DNA from: Echiichthys vipera
Lineage: Eukaryota > Chordata > Actinopteri > Perciformes > Trachinidae
Direction of reading: 5' to 3'
DNA length: 64,000 bases
NCBI GenBank assembly: GCA_963691815.1
Contig: OY829662.1
Coordinates: forward strand, 10,765,748-10,829,747
Shown here: piece after piece, positions 40,773 to 53,924 of the stretch
How positions within the stretch are numbered: position 1 is the first letter of the stretch
Layout: the number at the start of each line of letters is the position of its first letter
Program-made: the position numbers and the translations under genes
The notes under the pieces: model-generated
What the model was told of the DNA's origin: nothing
Databases searched by the model: none
What the model saw: the letters and a program-made list of their open reading frames with translations, nothing else

Positions 40773-42802
40773 AAAATAAGTCAGTGTAACTGTTTTTAAA
40801 AAAGTAAATAATGAATCTCTCTGGGATTTCTGTACATATTGTAATGTAGAAACGGCAGCTGCTGGTGTTATGTTGCACTGCAGCATACGGATGAAGAGAG
40901 ACAGAAACAGCCGCCTAAAGAAACCCAGGCCACCACCACCACTCTAAAGTTGGTCCTGCCCTCCTGAGAGCTGAGAGCTGAAAAGAGAGGAGCAGAGTGG
41001 GAGGATAACTTCTATAAAAGGATGCCAGGCCGGCGTGGCAGTTGCTAGGGCAATGCCAGGGCAACAACAGGTTGCGAATGTCAGCAGTCGATCACACACA
41101 CACAAAAACCAACAGGTTCACATGTCTCGGCGCCAGTCGGCAGCCTCCCCTGAGGTCCAGCCTGTGCCAGTAGACAGACGTCCCACGATCTCTGGAATCT
41201 GAGATGCAACCAACCCACACTTGGCAGTGGGATGCAAGGATACACCTGACCTGTTTTATTCATGACTATAGCTATGTCAAATGCAACTGATTACAAAGTA
41301 CCAGATTCAGAGAGAGCATCAAAATCCCACCACACCTGCCTCTGTAGATTCAATAAATACTTTTTCCTCACCAGGTAAGTGACAGATGGAAAAGGGGAAA
41401 CCGTTACGTCAATACTTATCTACCAAATGAAAGTGCTAATACATATGACACATTTGTAAAAACAATAGGCTGTCAGGTTGTTTAAAAGACTGAATTGATG
41501 TTAAGCCTTTATAAAAATTGATGATATTGTGAGTGTTAAGTGACTTTATATCTGTTGAAGGTTGCGTGTTAACAGGAAACGCAAGCATGACCAGTACATG
41601 CCAGTTTTATACAGTGAATAACGATCCCTGTTTCATTTCAAAGGTCATGTCAGGATTAGATAGTCATTGTTATTTTAGACATTACCAGCATCAGCTACAG
41701 AGGAAACCCCAGCTTCCTGCTGAGTTCATCCTAAAACAACAAAAGCTTTGTTGGCCTAGATGCAGGCAACCCAGCCATGAGTCAGGCTATATAAGCCATC
41801 TGGATGAGGTAAAATATCTGTGCGTGTTGAGCGTTGGTGAGTGTGTGCATTGATTGCGTCTGTAGCATTTGTGCGTGTGTGTATATTTTGGATGTGACTG
41901 GCTAGTTACCGCAGCTCTGTTTACATGGCAACCCCCATAATAAGCAGCTTTACCTGGCTTGGGAGTCAGGACATAAGATGAGAGGGAGGGGGGGGGGGGG
42001 GGGGGGTCGATGGACTAAACAAGAAGGAGAGGAGGGGAAAGGTGTGCCATTCCTTCTGCAGGCAGAAAGAGAACCTCTGTGGCTTTATTGGAAACTAGAA
42101 AGAAGGAATATTTTAGAAAGAAAGAAACAGAGAGAAATCCAAAGAGAACCGTGTCAGCACTACTAATGGAATCAGCAGCACTGCTAGTGTAAACATCAAC
42201 CAGAGAAGTGCCTGGCTTTTGGTACAGTACAGTACAGTACAGTACATTACTGTGCTCTGGGTGGGAATGGAGAGCCCTGCAGAGGATCACTGGAAGCTGA
42301 TTACTGCTTGCAGTTAGTTAATCTCACAGTGTAAGAGTTTGCATTATTTGTTGAATTGTTAATGTAGTAAAGATATGGGGCAGCAGGTCAGGCAGTTTCA
42401 CAATACACACACATGAAAGCCCCTCATGTGGCCCCACAGCCCACATGGTGAAGTGGCTTGGAGAATATGCACAGCTGTAGTGACAGCAGCTGCCTTTAAC
42501 CAAATGTTAAACAGCAGCACCCAGCCAGGCTCTGCTCTGCTAACTTTAATCAAAAACAGCACCTGTTGGAAACATGGCTAACATGTACACACGCTGGCAT
42601 ACACCCCCTCGATTGCTTTTTCTCAGTGATTTTCTTTGCAGTGTGCCTGTGTGTGTGAGTGTGTATAGCCTGTCTGCACACACGCTGCTGCCTGCATGTG
42701 TGTGCGTGTGTTAGTGTGTGTGTGCTCCCTCATGCATGGGATGGCTTGGTAAATAGAGAGAACAGCTGTCGTCCATCACAGAGGACTCTCAATAGCCCCC
42801 CC

Positions 42803-42803
42803 C

Positions 42804-42862
<59 letters not shown>
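42803..42862. repeat. (CT)n microsatellite
   Basis: About 60 bp of CT units after a C run. Confidence 0.95.
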
Positions 42863-42866
<4 letters not shown>

Positions 42867-43634
42867 TCGTCACCTCCGCCCTCTGCTCCATCTCTTCAAT
42901 GACACTGTTTAGTACGTCAATAAGCCAGCATTGTGATCGCCAGTCTCGTTGCACTCGCATATCGTTTTTGCTCTGCACGTTGCCATGGCAACCCACCCAA
43001 CAACACCAGTGGTGAAGGGACAAGGCCGCAATTTCCTTTGATTAAATGTTCCTGTAAACCTATAGAGGCTGGTTTTCAAGACAAGTAGGTTGTTACAAAG
43101 AAAACAATGCTTGTTGTCTTGTGTCAGTGTCCACAACTGAGAGAGTGAGACGTAAAAAGTATTTTGGATTACTCAACTCAGCACCTCCACCTGGTGGGGA
43201 GAGCGTATATCAGGCTACATATCAAACAGACAACTCTCAGCACAGACTCAAGATGACACGTGTCTTTCACTGAATTCATTAAAAGCTCAACATGAAGGTC
43301 AACTAAGCTCGCTTTGTGAGGCTGCTCTATAAGTCATGAGTCCACGCTGACTGTGGCTGTGTCACACAGACTTTCATGAAACATCATCAGATGACTTCGC
43401 TGTGACTGGAATGAATGGGGCACGTCAGCCCCTTTACACTCTACTCTCAGTCCCTCTGTGGCTGATGGACAGTTTCCGTTGAGAGCGTCATCACTGTGCT
43501 GATTCATGTGGGAAGAAATATCACAGGAAACAAAGGGCGCCTTCCACATCAGCATCAACACCAGAGTGGGAGGAACATTAGCAAGGAGCGAGTGTAAATG
43601 ATTTGGCCATGATGATACGATTTGGATGCTACTT

Positions 43635-44141
43635 TTAAGGTCCCATATTGTAAAAAGAGACACTTCCATGTGTTATTTGCTGATAAAGTAGGATGAGGTG
43701 CTACATAAATACACTGAAAGTATCAAAACGCTCAATCCACAGAGAAATGCACACAGCCTGTATTCAGAAACTGTGTCTTTAAACGAGCCGTCAGGACTTC
43801 TGTACAGTTGTGATGTCACAACTACACTAAAAAGAGGTAGAAAGTGCAGCCACAGTGCAGTCAGTCATTTCCTGGCTGCAGTGATGATGGAGAGATGGTG
43901 AGAGTGGTGATGTGAAAGACCTAGAAACGTTGACCAATCAGACTGGCCTTTTTTGGGGGGGGGGGGCTTAAAGAAACAGGTGCTAAAACGAAGTGTTTCA
44001 GACAGAGGGTGAATACAGGTATATTCAGACAGACAGTATGAGAAAAACAGTGGGGTTTTTTTTTTTTTTACATTAAACATGTAAACAAGTCAAGTAGAAA
44101 CCCAAAATAGTATGAACATGAAAATGAACATGATATGGGAT
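43635..44141 (+). mobile_element. GGTCCCATATTG-type inverted-repeat element, copy B
   Basis: Starts TTAAGGTCCCATATTGTAAA and ends ACATGATATGGGA, approximate inverted ends. It shares the interior with copies A and C-F. It is the most complete uninterrupted copy here, about 500 bp. Confidence 0.72.
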
Positions 44142-45491
44142 ATACTGTATATTATACATATATTATACATATGAGCAAGTAGAAGCCAATAGACCACAAA
44201 TGACTGATACTTCTACTTTGTCACAAGCTGTGCACACTCATGCACTCAAACAGCTTTTAGAAACACACAATTGGACATTCCCCCCTATCTGTGCGCACAC
44301 AACAGCACTCCGACCCAAAAGCATGCAGACATACACACTAGAAAGTATGAATGCATAAATACTGTTGTGAACATTCTGTCAAAACAGAAACATACACAAA
44401 GCATGTCCTGCTGAAGCTGTTACTGCTCCCTGGAGGAAGCACCTGGAGACAAGGGGCCACAGCGAGACAGAGAAAGAGAGAGGAGGGAGGGGGATACCTC
44501 CATCACACACTTGTCAATGATCTCACCTACATCCAGATTTCACACACCGTGGAGGTGCTACAAGCTATGCTAGGTCACAACACACAACCATACACACACA
44601 TGCACATGGTGCTGCAGCCGCTTCACCATTTCCATTTAGTGAGCTTTTAACAACACACACAAACGCTCATAAAAATACCATAAAGAAGCCGACAGCATAG
44701 CCTCACTAATGACTTTAGCATAATGTAAAACACACATACCAACACACATAGACACACTCTTTAAATTCAATATGCATATCGTTTACAGCATCCAACAGCT
44801 TTTTGCTAGTGGAGTGAAGCAGGGCTTTCTCTCTCCTGTTAGCTAAAGGAGGGACTGACTGATGGCCGACTCGGGATCAGAGCCACAAGAGACAAGAGTA
44901 GTACTGTTTAAACAGAGCTCTTTCCTGTTTTCACACCAAAGAAGAATGGGAGAATGCAGATGGAGGAAAAAGAGAGAGAGAGAGAGAGAGAAAATGTCTA
45001 AGAAATAAGTGCTTTTTTCAACACACAATCAGCCCTTTAGAAAGTTTCTTTCCTGGAATGAATGTCTTGTGAACATGAAAATGTGTAAAGACTGGGTGAC
45101 ATGAATGGAGAAGAGGTGGTGACAACCTGTAAATACTAAAACATTTAAGTGGAAACAATGGGACAGAGGCGGTGGCAGATGGTGGACACAAACACAACAG
45201 AGACAGAAAAGCCTGCAAACATAACAGGCGCAGAGCAGATAAAGCTACGCCGAAAACAGGTCTGTTAAGCTGATACACAAACTGCTGCACAGCTCCAGCT
45301 CCAAACCCCAAAGAAAACATGCAGTCAGCAAACAGGACAGAATGAGAGAGTGGAAAATACCATAGAGGGGGAAATAGAGGCAGGCTCTTACAGAATAGAC
45401 AACCGATCACAGTAATTGCGCTGAGTGAAGAACCTTAAACTACTTTTTTTTTCCATTCATAAAAGCATCTGGGCTGGAGAGTTTGCCTTAC
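44142..45491. other. septin 9 intron, nothing recognised
   Basis: No credible exon other than the small septin first exon just beyond it. A short GA run lies at about 44970-44992. Confidence 0.4.
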
Positions 45492-45513
45492 CTGAGAATT
45501 TGTCCCCCTCCAT
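45492..45513 (-). CDS. septin 9 alternative first coding exon, v3-like
   Basis: On the minus strand ATG opens MEGDKFS, then G before the donor TCAG/GTAAGG (GT at 45491). Mammalian septin 9 v3 starts MERDRIS and joins the same ALKRSFEVEE, so five of seven residues are identical or conservative and the phase is exact. It has only seven complete codons, so the coding part is tiny and the exon is mostly 5' UTR. CT-rich DNA lies just upstream. Confidence 0.83.
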
Positions 45514-45579
45514 AACCAGATCACTCCCTCCACAGCCACATGTAGGGTCTGCTCTTTGACTCCACTCTCTTTCTCCCTG

Positions 45580-45582
<3 letters not shown>

Positions 45583-45625
<43 letters not shown>

Positions 45626-45640
45626 TCTCTGTCTTTTTTT
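45583..45640. repeat. (CT)n microsatellite
   Basis: CT repeat just upstream (minus-strand sense) of the v3-like first exon; on that strand it reads as GA, which may lie in the promoter. Confidence 0.92.
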
Positions 45641-46264
45641 GGACTTCCCTTTCTCTCGTCCCTCTCTCCCTCCCTCTGTTCCTCTTCCTCCTCTTCTTAC
45701 TCTCTCTTTCCTCTCGGGCTCTCTGTTCTCCCTCCCTCTCCCCAGTTTTGATTCCTTCAGTGTGTCTTGCTAATGAATTCAGAATTACGACATCCCCATG
45801 TGCTTATCATATGTTGCATTCACAGCTCTCTCTTTCTCTCTCTCTCTTATCCTCTCTTTCCTCTGATGAGACCAAAAGACTGAAGCAGCATTGTATCTTG
45901 AAAATAGAAACCATTAGCTCTGCCATGTGACATAGACAGGCTCCTTACAGACTAAAATAACCCGCCGGACTTGGCGAACTCTTCGGTCGGCTTACTTATA
46001 ATGTTCCTTGTGTGCATATGGCCCTGATTCATTTGATACCAACAAAAATCTTGTCGAGCTGGATTGAAGACACTGACTCTAGACTTCCTCATGAAAGGAT
46101 GATAGCCTGTTGAAATAATACTGACGTGCAAAAACAATACAGGGTGGAAGCAAGGGGGGACTCTATCAAAACACAGTTCCCCAAAAATGTTTTCAAGGGT
46201 TAATACAGGAGAGTCAGTGTGAGGGAAAATGACAGCCAGAGCAAATATTTGACACAGAGAAGGA

Positions 46265-46266
<2 letters not shown>

Positions 46267-46328
<62 letters not shown>
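46267..46328. repeat. (GT)n microsatellite
   Basis: About 60 bp of GT units. Confidence 0.96.
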
Positions 46329-46329
<1 letters not shown>

Positions 46330-46860
46330 GTGAAGATAAGAGAAACCCCAGCCGTCGCTCTGAAATGCTGCTTGGTGGAGACCTGTCTCTGCGTTCAGGA
46401 AACTCAGATGACCTCTGACCTTTGGCACGTCGCTCACACTGCGCCGGGGGATCAGAGGTCACGTGGCAAGCGTCTGAGCTCTGATAGAGAGATCAAACAC
46501 ACTCTGACATGTCAGTCTGACGTCTTGTGCAACACACATCGCTCCGATGCCCTCGTGTATTGCATGTTGACCTGTGTGTGTACAATGTATTTGTGTATTC
46601 ATGTTAGAAATAATATGTGTGCTTGTTTTTCTTTCATACAGTACAGTTTCTGTATTTGTCTCTAGTCATTTTAGTTTTTTCATAAAAGCCAGCTGCCTAA
46701 TTTAATGCTTTGGGTGATGAAATAAGGAAATGTGAGCCCTGGCGGCCCCAAATGGACAAAACGTGTAACTCTGATGGCCTGCAAGTTGCCATAAGAAAAG
46801 AGCACACAGTTTACAAACCTTACAAGTTTTAGAAAGGACAAACATACAACTCCAAAGTAA

Positions 46861-47116
46861 TTAAAGGTCCCATGGTGTGCAATTTTTTTGGTTTGTAATT
46901 GTATTTTGGGTTTCTACCAGATGTTTACATGCTTTAATGTTCAAAAAACACATAAGGTGACATCACAACCTTATGGAAGTCCTGACGGCTCGTTTGAAGG
47001 CACTGTTTCTGCTACAGGCTGTGGACCTTTCTATGAGGATTGAGAGTTTAGATACTTTCACAGTATTTATATATTACCTCGACCTGCTTTATAATCAAAA
47101 AACAATATGGGACCTT
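46861..47116 (-). mobile_element. GGTCCCATATTG-type inverted-repeat element, copy C, internally deleted
   Basis: Begins TTAAAGGTCCCATGGTG and ends CAATATGGGACCTTC. The interior is in reverse orientation relative to copies A and B and shortened to about 255 bp, the usual look of an internally deleted non-autonomous element. Confidence 0.68.
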
Positions 47117-47854
47117 CTTGAGGACTAATTAAGTGCATGGTCCTAAACTTAAACTGGAGGGTTTAGTGTTAAACCCAGGCCGTCTGTAATGCTTTACACC
47201 AAATAATACAGAGATGAGAGAAGCTGTTTTGGATGGAGAACTCAGTCCCTCCAGTATATGAAACACTTTCTCATATTTAATTCTTAATTTTCTGCCAATT
47301 TGCCAAATAAAGTTAAGCTGGGAGGTCTCAGTAAAGGTGCACAGTTCTTTTGGATGTAAAATAATAATGATAGTGAACACATTTTAACATAAAATATTGG
47401 TTATCGAATATGGAAGATAATAAAATCAAACCTAAAAAATAAAAACAAATCTTGTAATGTGAGATGAGGTGAGTGTAAAAGTAAGTATAGCTTTCTCGGT
47501 CCTTATTAAATGTCACAGTTATAAATAATATATAAGTAGTCTCAGTTATAAACTTGATATTATTTCACCGCTGTTGGAATAAAAAATAAACACTTTCCCC
47601 TTGTAAACATGTACACCTCTGACTGTAATCAGAACTTACTGTGTGTGTCCAATGTAGCAGGATCTGCTGACTGCCAGATGGGAATTAACTACACACAGAT
47701 CGACAATAGGGTCAGTGTTGGAAAGACCTGTGTGTGAGTGTTTGTTTGTGTGTGTCATGAGTTGAGGTTACAGTAAAGAATCCTCCCAAACACCCAAACA
47801 CCCGCCTGCTGGCTCGTAAATCTGCCATGTTGGCAGATGTTTTGTATGGGGCAT

Positions 47855-48033
<179 letters not shown>

Positions 48034-48537
48034 GCCCTGTGGCGACTGCATCAATGCCAGGGAGGTCTGCTGACAAACAGCGCATTATCCTCACCCTTAA
48101 CAACTCGTATGTGTGTGTCCCATATGCATATCTGCATCTGTGTATGTGTCTATTTGTCGGCATGCTTTTGTGTGTGTGACTGTGTGTGTATATGTGAATC
48201 TGCTCACTTCTCACCTGTCTGCCACTCTGTTTGACAGAGCAGCTTAAAGATGTAATCCGTTAGAATTTCATCTGGTTTGTATCGCTTGTTACAGTAAGTT
48301 ACTATCTATCAAAGAGTGAGCTAAAACAATGGTGATTGATCATATGGCTCACAAATGAAAACACTTCTACTTGCCTTTTTGCTGAGTATTCCAGTCTGTG
48401 TGTCTGTGGCAACAGTCCCTCCTACGTACATGTTAATACGCCATCATGTTAGTGACACTGCTGACAGTGGCTATGCTGTATTTCTAAGCATTGGGAGGTG
48501 GGACTTATCCTACCTGGAGTTTACTAGCTCCTTCAAA

Positions 48538-48772
48538 CCATTCCAGTGCCATGGGAAGTCCGAAGTTTTCAAGTTTTCAAATTTCCTTCCACTAGGAAAA
48601 GTGCACTGGAATGCCTGTTGAAGTGGAACTTTCTACTAGTGTAGGGGTAGGTCGATCTCCCCCAAATTCACTAGCAGGAGGTTCCACTTCGACAGGCATC
48701 CCAGTGCACTTTTCCTAGTTGGAGGTCTGAAACTACGACCCCCCATGGCACTGGAACGCAGCACTAGTCTGC
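48538..48772. repeat. foldback (long hairpin) repeat
   Basis: CACTAGGAAAAGTGCACTGG and GAATGCCTGTTGAAGTGGAAC at 48590-48630 are answered by GTTCCACTTCGACAGGCATC and CCAGTGCACTTTTCCTAGTT at 48680-48720, with a loop of about 50 bp. An outer pair (CCATTCCAGTGCCATGGG with CCATGGCACTGGAACG) extends the arms. The arms are about 90% matched. Confidence 0.75.
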
Positions 48773-49823
48773 CAGGTGGAGCTTGTCACTTGCCTGCTCA
48801 TCGGTAATGCTGCGTTCACTTGTACTCGGAAATTGTGAACTTCCAACTTCTGTGTCAGGCTTGTAGTAATGGCAGACGTGTAATAGGAACGTGTGTATGG
48901 ATTTAAGAGGGTAACATATAGGGGACGGACTGGAAGTAGAGGGGTGAATATGTGGCAATAAAATTTACAAAAGTCAACACACGCAGCGACCATGAACGTG
49001 ACAAGATGGAGGGCCCTGAAAGAACAGGCTTGCCTGCGGTTACCGCCAAAGTGGCCTTAAGAAAGTATCTGAAAAACAATGAACCCATTTTTTTGACCTT
49101 GTGTACAGTATAATAATTACAATTCTCTCAAGCTATTTTGGCAGATCCTGAACACCTGAGAATATGAGGGTGCCTGCCTGAATAGGGCACATCCAAATTC
49201 TGCTGTTTGGGTTTACAGCTGTTTGTCTTATCTACAGTCTAGACTGAGCAGTAGGAAGTACTCATGCTCACTCAAATCTACTGAAACAATCAAATTCCTC
49301 TTGTGTCCTCAGAACACTTATGACACTCATGTTGCTGTCCTCGTTTGCTCTCAAAACCTCTTTCTTGTTTTGTGCTTGCTCATATTTTTTTTCTGTACTT
49401 AATGAGCTCCAGATACTCATCTGACACAAATAAGTATGCAGAAACACCAAGCCACCATGCACTGTCAGAATGAGTCTGCTGTTTTATCTGCAGTCAGCTG
49501 TTTAAAGAATGAATACCCATCCTGGAACCTGTTTCAAGAAAGCATTTGGAATACACACACAGATGACACATTTCGCCAGAATCCCATTTCACAAGGGATT
49601 GTCAACTGCAAATCGGAGAAACATTTGTGAGTCCTATTGTCGCTCATGCATTTGGTCAAGGTGGTCAAGATGTCAACATGAACACAAAGGGAAATGATAT
49701 CATGTTGTAAGCCACATCTTACATGCTGCAAATTTAATGAAATGAGTCAACGACACATGGCCCCTCATACGTATGTTGAGTGTGTACCTTCATATACAAT
49801 CCACAGTCTGTGTGCAAACCCAA

Positions 49824-49836
49824 TGTGTGCGTGTGT

Positions 49837-49917
<81 letters not shown>
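49824..49917. repeat. (GT)n microsatellite
   Basis: About 90 bp of GT units. Confidence 0.96.
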
Positions 49918-49919
<2 letters not shown>

Positions 49920-50059
49920 TCTGTCCCTCTCCTCCGTTCTCTCTCCCTCCTCTCTATGTGCTGATGCTGCAGAAGGCGTTTGCACTCTTCACTAGCAGAA
50001 GATGCCTCAGTGGTAAGCCACAGCTTCGGCCTGCACGCCAACACTGTGTATTAGCTACA

Positions 50060-50222
<163 letters not shown>

Positions 50223-50681
50223 ATGGGCACTCAGACATCAGCATTTCCACCAAGACACAAATATATTCTGTTCTTTGTAAGACAATGTCTGATCCCTCTA
50301 TCTCTAAAACTCTCCTTATCACCACATCTGTGCTCTGCTGTTTACCTGCTATCAGCTGTTATCTGAACAGGAAACAGTGCCTGCTCTGCCCTCAGTGTTA
50401 CCACATCCCTCTGCTGTGGGTCAATGACAGTGACTTACATCATGCTTTCAGGAACAGTGAGTCACTAAAGTTAATGGAAGCTGGTGAGGGCAGTGTATGA
50501 CTTTGACCACTGGTGGAATGACAGATACTGTACATGGACATGGATCAATCAGTGGGCAGCTTTTCAGACACAAGGTTGCAATAAATGTCTTTACTAGGTA
50601 TGCATGTGCTGAGTGTGTGGATGGAAGGTTGAATGGACATATGTGTAGATGGAAGTGCAGACAGGGGTGCAGTCTACTTAC

Positions 50682-50744
50682 TGGGACTGGTGATGCCAGA
50701 TCCCTCTCTTTCTGTTCTCCTTGTGCGAGCGCTGGCTGATCTCG
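50682..50744 (-). CDS. septin 9 v1-type second coding exon
   Basis: A 63-nt exon in phase 1-1 with a strong acceptor on the minus strand (CCTCCTTTCCTTGTCCCC then ATTTACAG/CG) and donor CCCA/GTAAGT (GT at 50681). With the G from the 61.3 kb first exon it reads ARSASARTRRTEREGSGITS then P. Its last A plus CG of the shared exon gives Thr-LKRSFEVEE. Mammalian v1 has a basic Arg/Ser/Gly-rich segment of similar length here (GTRTSSGRLRRLGDSSGP), so position, length and composition agree although identity is low. Frames out of phase also translate, but only this phase joins both neighbours. Confidence 0.75.
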
Positions 50745-50909
50745 CTGTAAATGGGGACAAGGAAAGGAGGACGGATTAGTGACATCTCCTGGAAAGTCAA
50801 GAGGAACTGTGACACAAGCAAGAGATTCATCAACAAGAGGCTTATACATTATTTCTGATAAATACTTTACTACCCACAGTAGTTTGTTACGGGGTTACTT
50901 TCCGATATA

Positions 50910-51218
50910 TTAAAAGTTCCATACTGTAAAAGTGTTATTTCTTTCTTGTCTTTTTTAATTATCGCCCATATTCAGAAACTGTGTCATTTAACGAGCCATC
51001 AGGACTTCTGTTCAGTTTTGATGTCACAATGTTACCATAGATAGAAAGTGTAGCTATAGCGCTATTACAGTCAGTCCCCAGCTGCAATGCCGGTGCAGAG
51101 ATGCTGAGACTGAGAATGCAGAACACCCGGAAATGCTGACCAATCAGAGCAGACTGGGCTTTTTCAGGAGGGGGGTTTAAAGAAACAGGTGCTAAAATGG
51201 AGCGTTTCAGACAGAGTT
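50910..51218 (+). mobile_element. GGTCCCATATTG-type inverted-repeat element, copy D, 3'-truncated
   Basis: TTAAAAGTTCCATACTGTAA at the start, then CAGAAACTGTGTCATTTAAC, TTTTGATGTCACAATG and GACCAATCAGAGCAGACTGG. It stops at CGTTTCAGACAGAG and lacks the right end. Confidence 0.65.
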
Positions 51219-51694
51219 AGTATAATAAGTGCAAGTGCTAATCACAGTAAAGGGGCAATAAATGTCATAAATGAGACAAGGTTATCTTCTTCAAACAAGT
51301 CACACTTGCAGGAAAACACTGATTATCCAGAAGCAGGCATAATATGCCATTATCACGACCTCAGATACTTGATACGGCTAGTTACACACAAATGTTCTGG
51401 TGATTGTCCAGTACATTTTTTTTACACCGGTTGGTCAACATCCTCATTCATGCTCATCAACAGCCCCCAGCGCCAACAGCGAGGGTCTCATTGACGCTGG
51501 CGGATTTAACATTCAAGGAATGCCTCCTCTGGTTGGTGGTCAGCTCCCTGACACTGGTGGAATGCTATTTGTGTGTGTGTGTGTGTGTTCTGTTCTGCTG
51601 AATCACCGGCAACTGCATGAGGGGGGGGGGATGAGCCAAACAGGGACACAACTGTTGTATGTTCAGACGGGTGATTCAGCTCCATTAGATTGGT

Positions 51695-51858
51695 TGGTGT
51701 TTCTATCTCTTTGTTCCAGACTGAAATATGTCTTCAATTATTGGATGGATAGCCACAAAATGATGTGCAGATATTCATGGTGCACACGCAATAAACCCTA
51801 ATGACTTTGTTGGTCCCCTGACTTCTCTTCTAGCGCCGCCATGAGGTTCACTTTTATG
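51695..51858 (+). repeat. dispersed teleost repeat (TATTGGATGGAT...GCCATGAGGTT)
   Basis: CAATTATTGGATGGATAGCC, GGTCCCCTGACTTCTCTTC and TAGCGCCGCCATGAGGTTC are phrases of a common fish intergenic repeat. The ATG in it is not a gene start. Confidence 0.6.
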
Positions 51859-52225
51859 GTTTTTCTGTTCCTGGAACAGGTGATGGCACGACAACAAGAT
51901 GCTGCATCTCTCTTCCATCAACCACACAGTGGTTCTTTTCTTCTCTCCACTTCCCCTGTCGTCTGTTCCTCTCTACATCAACCCAGTCAAATGAGGTAAG
52001 TTCATCCGGTGGCTGGTGAGTCAGTTGTCCCATCCTGTTTTTAAGTTCTTAGATATACTTCCATACCGCAAATCAGTATACAACATGACATTCATTTTCT
52101 GCCAATGATGCCAGAAAACATGATGTTTTTTTTAACCTGTTGTCACTGGTTTCTATACAAAGCTAGTCTGAGGGAAAGGGAGTTATTGCATCACTGTGTG
52201 ACTGGAAGATGTGAGTAAAGCCTCT

Positions 52226-52366
<141 letters not shown>

Positions 52367-52504
52367 AGATGATGATAGATAGACAGTTAGTAGTTACAAT
52401 CATACTATTCTCTCTAGTAACAGAGTTGTGCGAATTTATTTATAATTGGATGTTACATATAAAAATTGAGAGAATATTTAGAAACACATAAATCTATTCG
52501 GAAT

Positions 52505-52555
52505 GTTTATTCTAAATTTCCCTTTGGAGATTAATAAAGTTTTATCTTATCTTAT
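52505..52555 (-). repeat. dispersed repeat tail, reverse orientation
   Basis: AATTTCCCTTTGGAGATTAA followed by TAAAGTTTTATC is the reverse complement of the ACTTTATTAATCCC tail found beside array copy 1. Confidence 0.55.
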
Positions 52556-53411
52556 TTTTTCTATTCATGCAAGAACACTTTTGCATTTGCTCATTTCTAT
52601 TTCCCTGGCACACAACAGCACAGAGGGAAGATTATGATTAAAATTGGCAGAGGAGACTGGATGCTTTAATAAGTGGAGATACTCTCATTATTTTTGAATG
52701 TATGTCATATAAAGATAAGAATATTGCAGTAAAATGAACTGGTCAGTTTGTGCGTGTGTCCAGGTCAGAATATCCTGTCTAGCAGAAACCTCAACAAAAC
52801 ACATTGTCCAAACAAAACATTAAACTAATGACGTAAGTCCATACCCCGCTATGGAAAATGGTGAGAATGTCTGAAGTCCTATGAAACAAGTTAAGATCTT
52901 TTTTCAACAAACTGTGCAGAAAATAACTCAGCCTTATCAAAAGGGATTTGTGTCAGGCTGATACTTTTTGTTGCTTCCAAAGTAGTGTGTGGAGTATCAT
53001 AAAATTTCTTAAGTTAGCTCTGACTTCAAAATATTAATTTAAAATTGGCATAAATGTCAGTAATTGAGCCGATTCTGGCTGCGCTGTTGATTCAGAGAGG
53101 AAGTATTGACTCATTTTTTGGACTTTTTATATCACTAACTGGGCGTTCAGACTGTCAAAGGTACAATAGTCAAAGAGTCAACCCTTTTTTCCTGCTTTCA
53201 GTGCAAATCATTAATCTTCCATGAGCCGTGTGATAACACCATCAGTCTGTAATGCGAGTGTATGCACATCTACGTGTGTTTAAGAGCTTTAAGTATGGAA
53301 ACAGGATGGAACAAATAAAAGCCAGCCAAGTCTTTCGAGCCTTGCAGCCAAAAACGTGCCTGTACCTATTTATTCTTCTAGCTGGCAATACAGTTTGAGA
53401 GAGGCGAAGTG

Positions 53412-53412
<1 letters not shown>

Positions 53413-53482
<70 letters not shown>

Positions 53483-53514
53483 ACACACACTCACACACAC
53501 ACACACACACACAC
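53413..53514. repeat. (CA)n microsatellite
   Basis: About 100 bp of CA units with two CTCA interruptions. Confidence 0.95.
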
Positions 53515-53798
53515 CCTTACAACACAAAGTGCTTCAAACAGACCGTGCAAAGTTTACCATTGCAACAAAGTACTGTGCCACAGAAGCCGTAAAACAACAT
53601 CACAAAGTTATGTTGATAAAATGATATTTGGATTGAAGTGATATATAATCCAACACTGCTGGTCGACGTGTGGTTTAAAGTGAGGGCAAAGTACTGACAG
53701 ACATGAAGCGAACAAATATGCATTAGCCAATCACAGTGAGCTTAAACACAAACTGAAGGAGTGACACCTGAAAAGTTAAACCGTTGGCACAAAACTGT

Positions 53799-53801
<3 letters not shown>

Positions 53802-53858
<57 letters not shown>
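53802..53858. repeat. (GT)n microsatellite
   Basis: About 55 bp of GT units. A short CA run follows at 53902-53922. Confidence 0.95.
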
Positions 53859-53859
<1 letters not shown>

Positions 53860-53924
53860 TGAGGCTGTACTCACTTGCTCAGTCTTGTCAGGGGCCAGAC
53901 AAACACACACACACACACACACAG

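Noticed and set aside
45018..45410. 130-codon minus-strand frame near the v3-like exon
   Set aside because: Leu/Ser/Cys-rich composition typical of antisense simple sequence, with no homology I recognise.
51842..51960. ATGAGGTTCAC start with a signal-peptide-like run
   Set aside because: The ATG sits inside a dispersed fish repeat and the frame is short.
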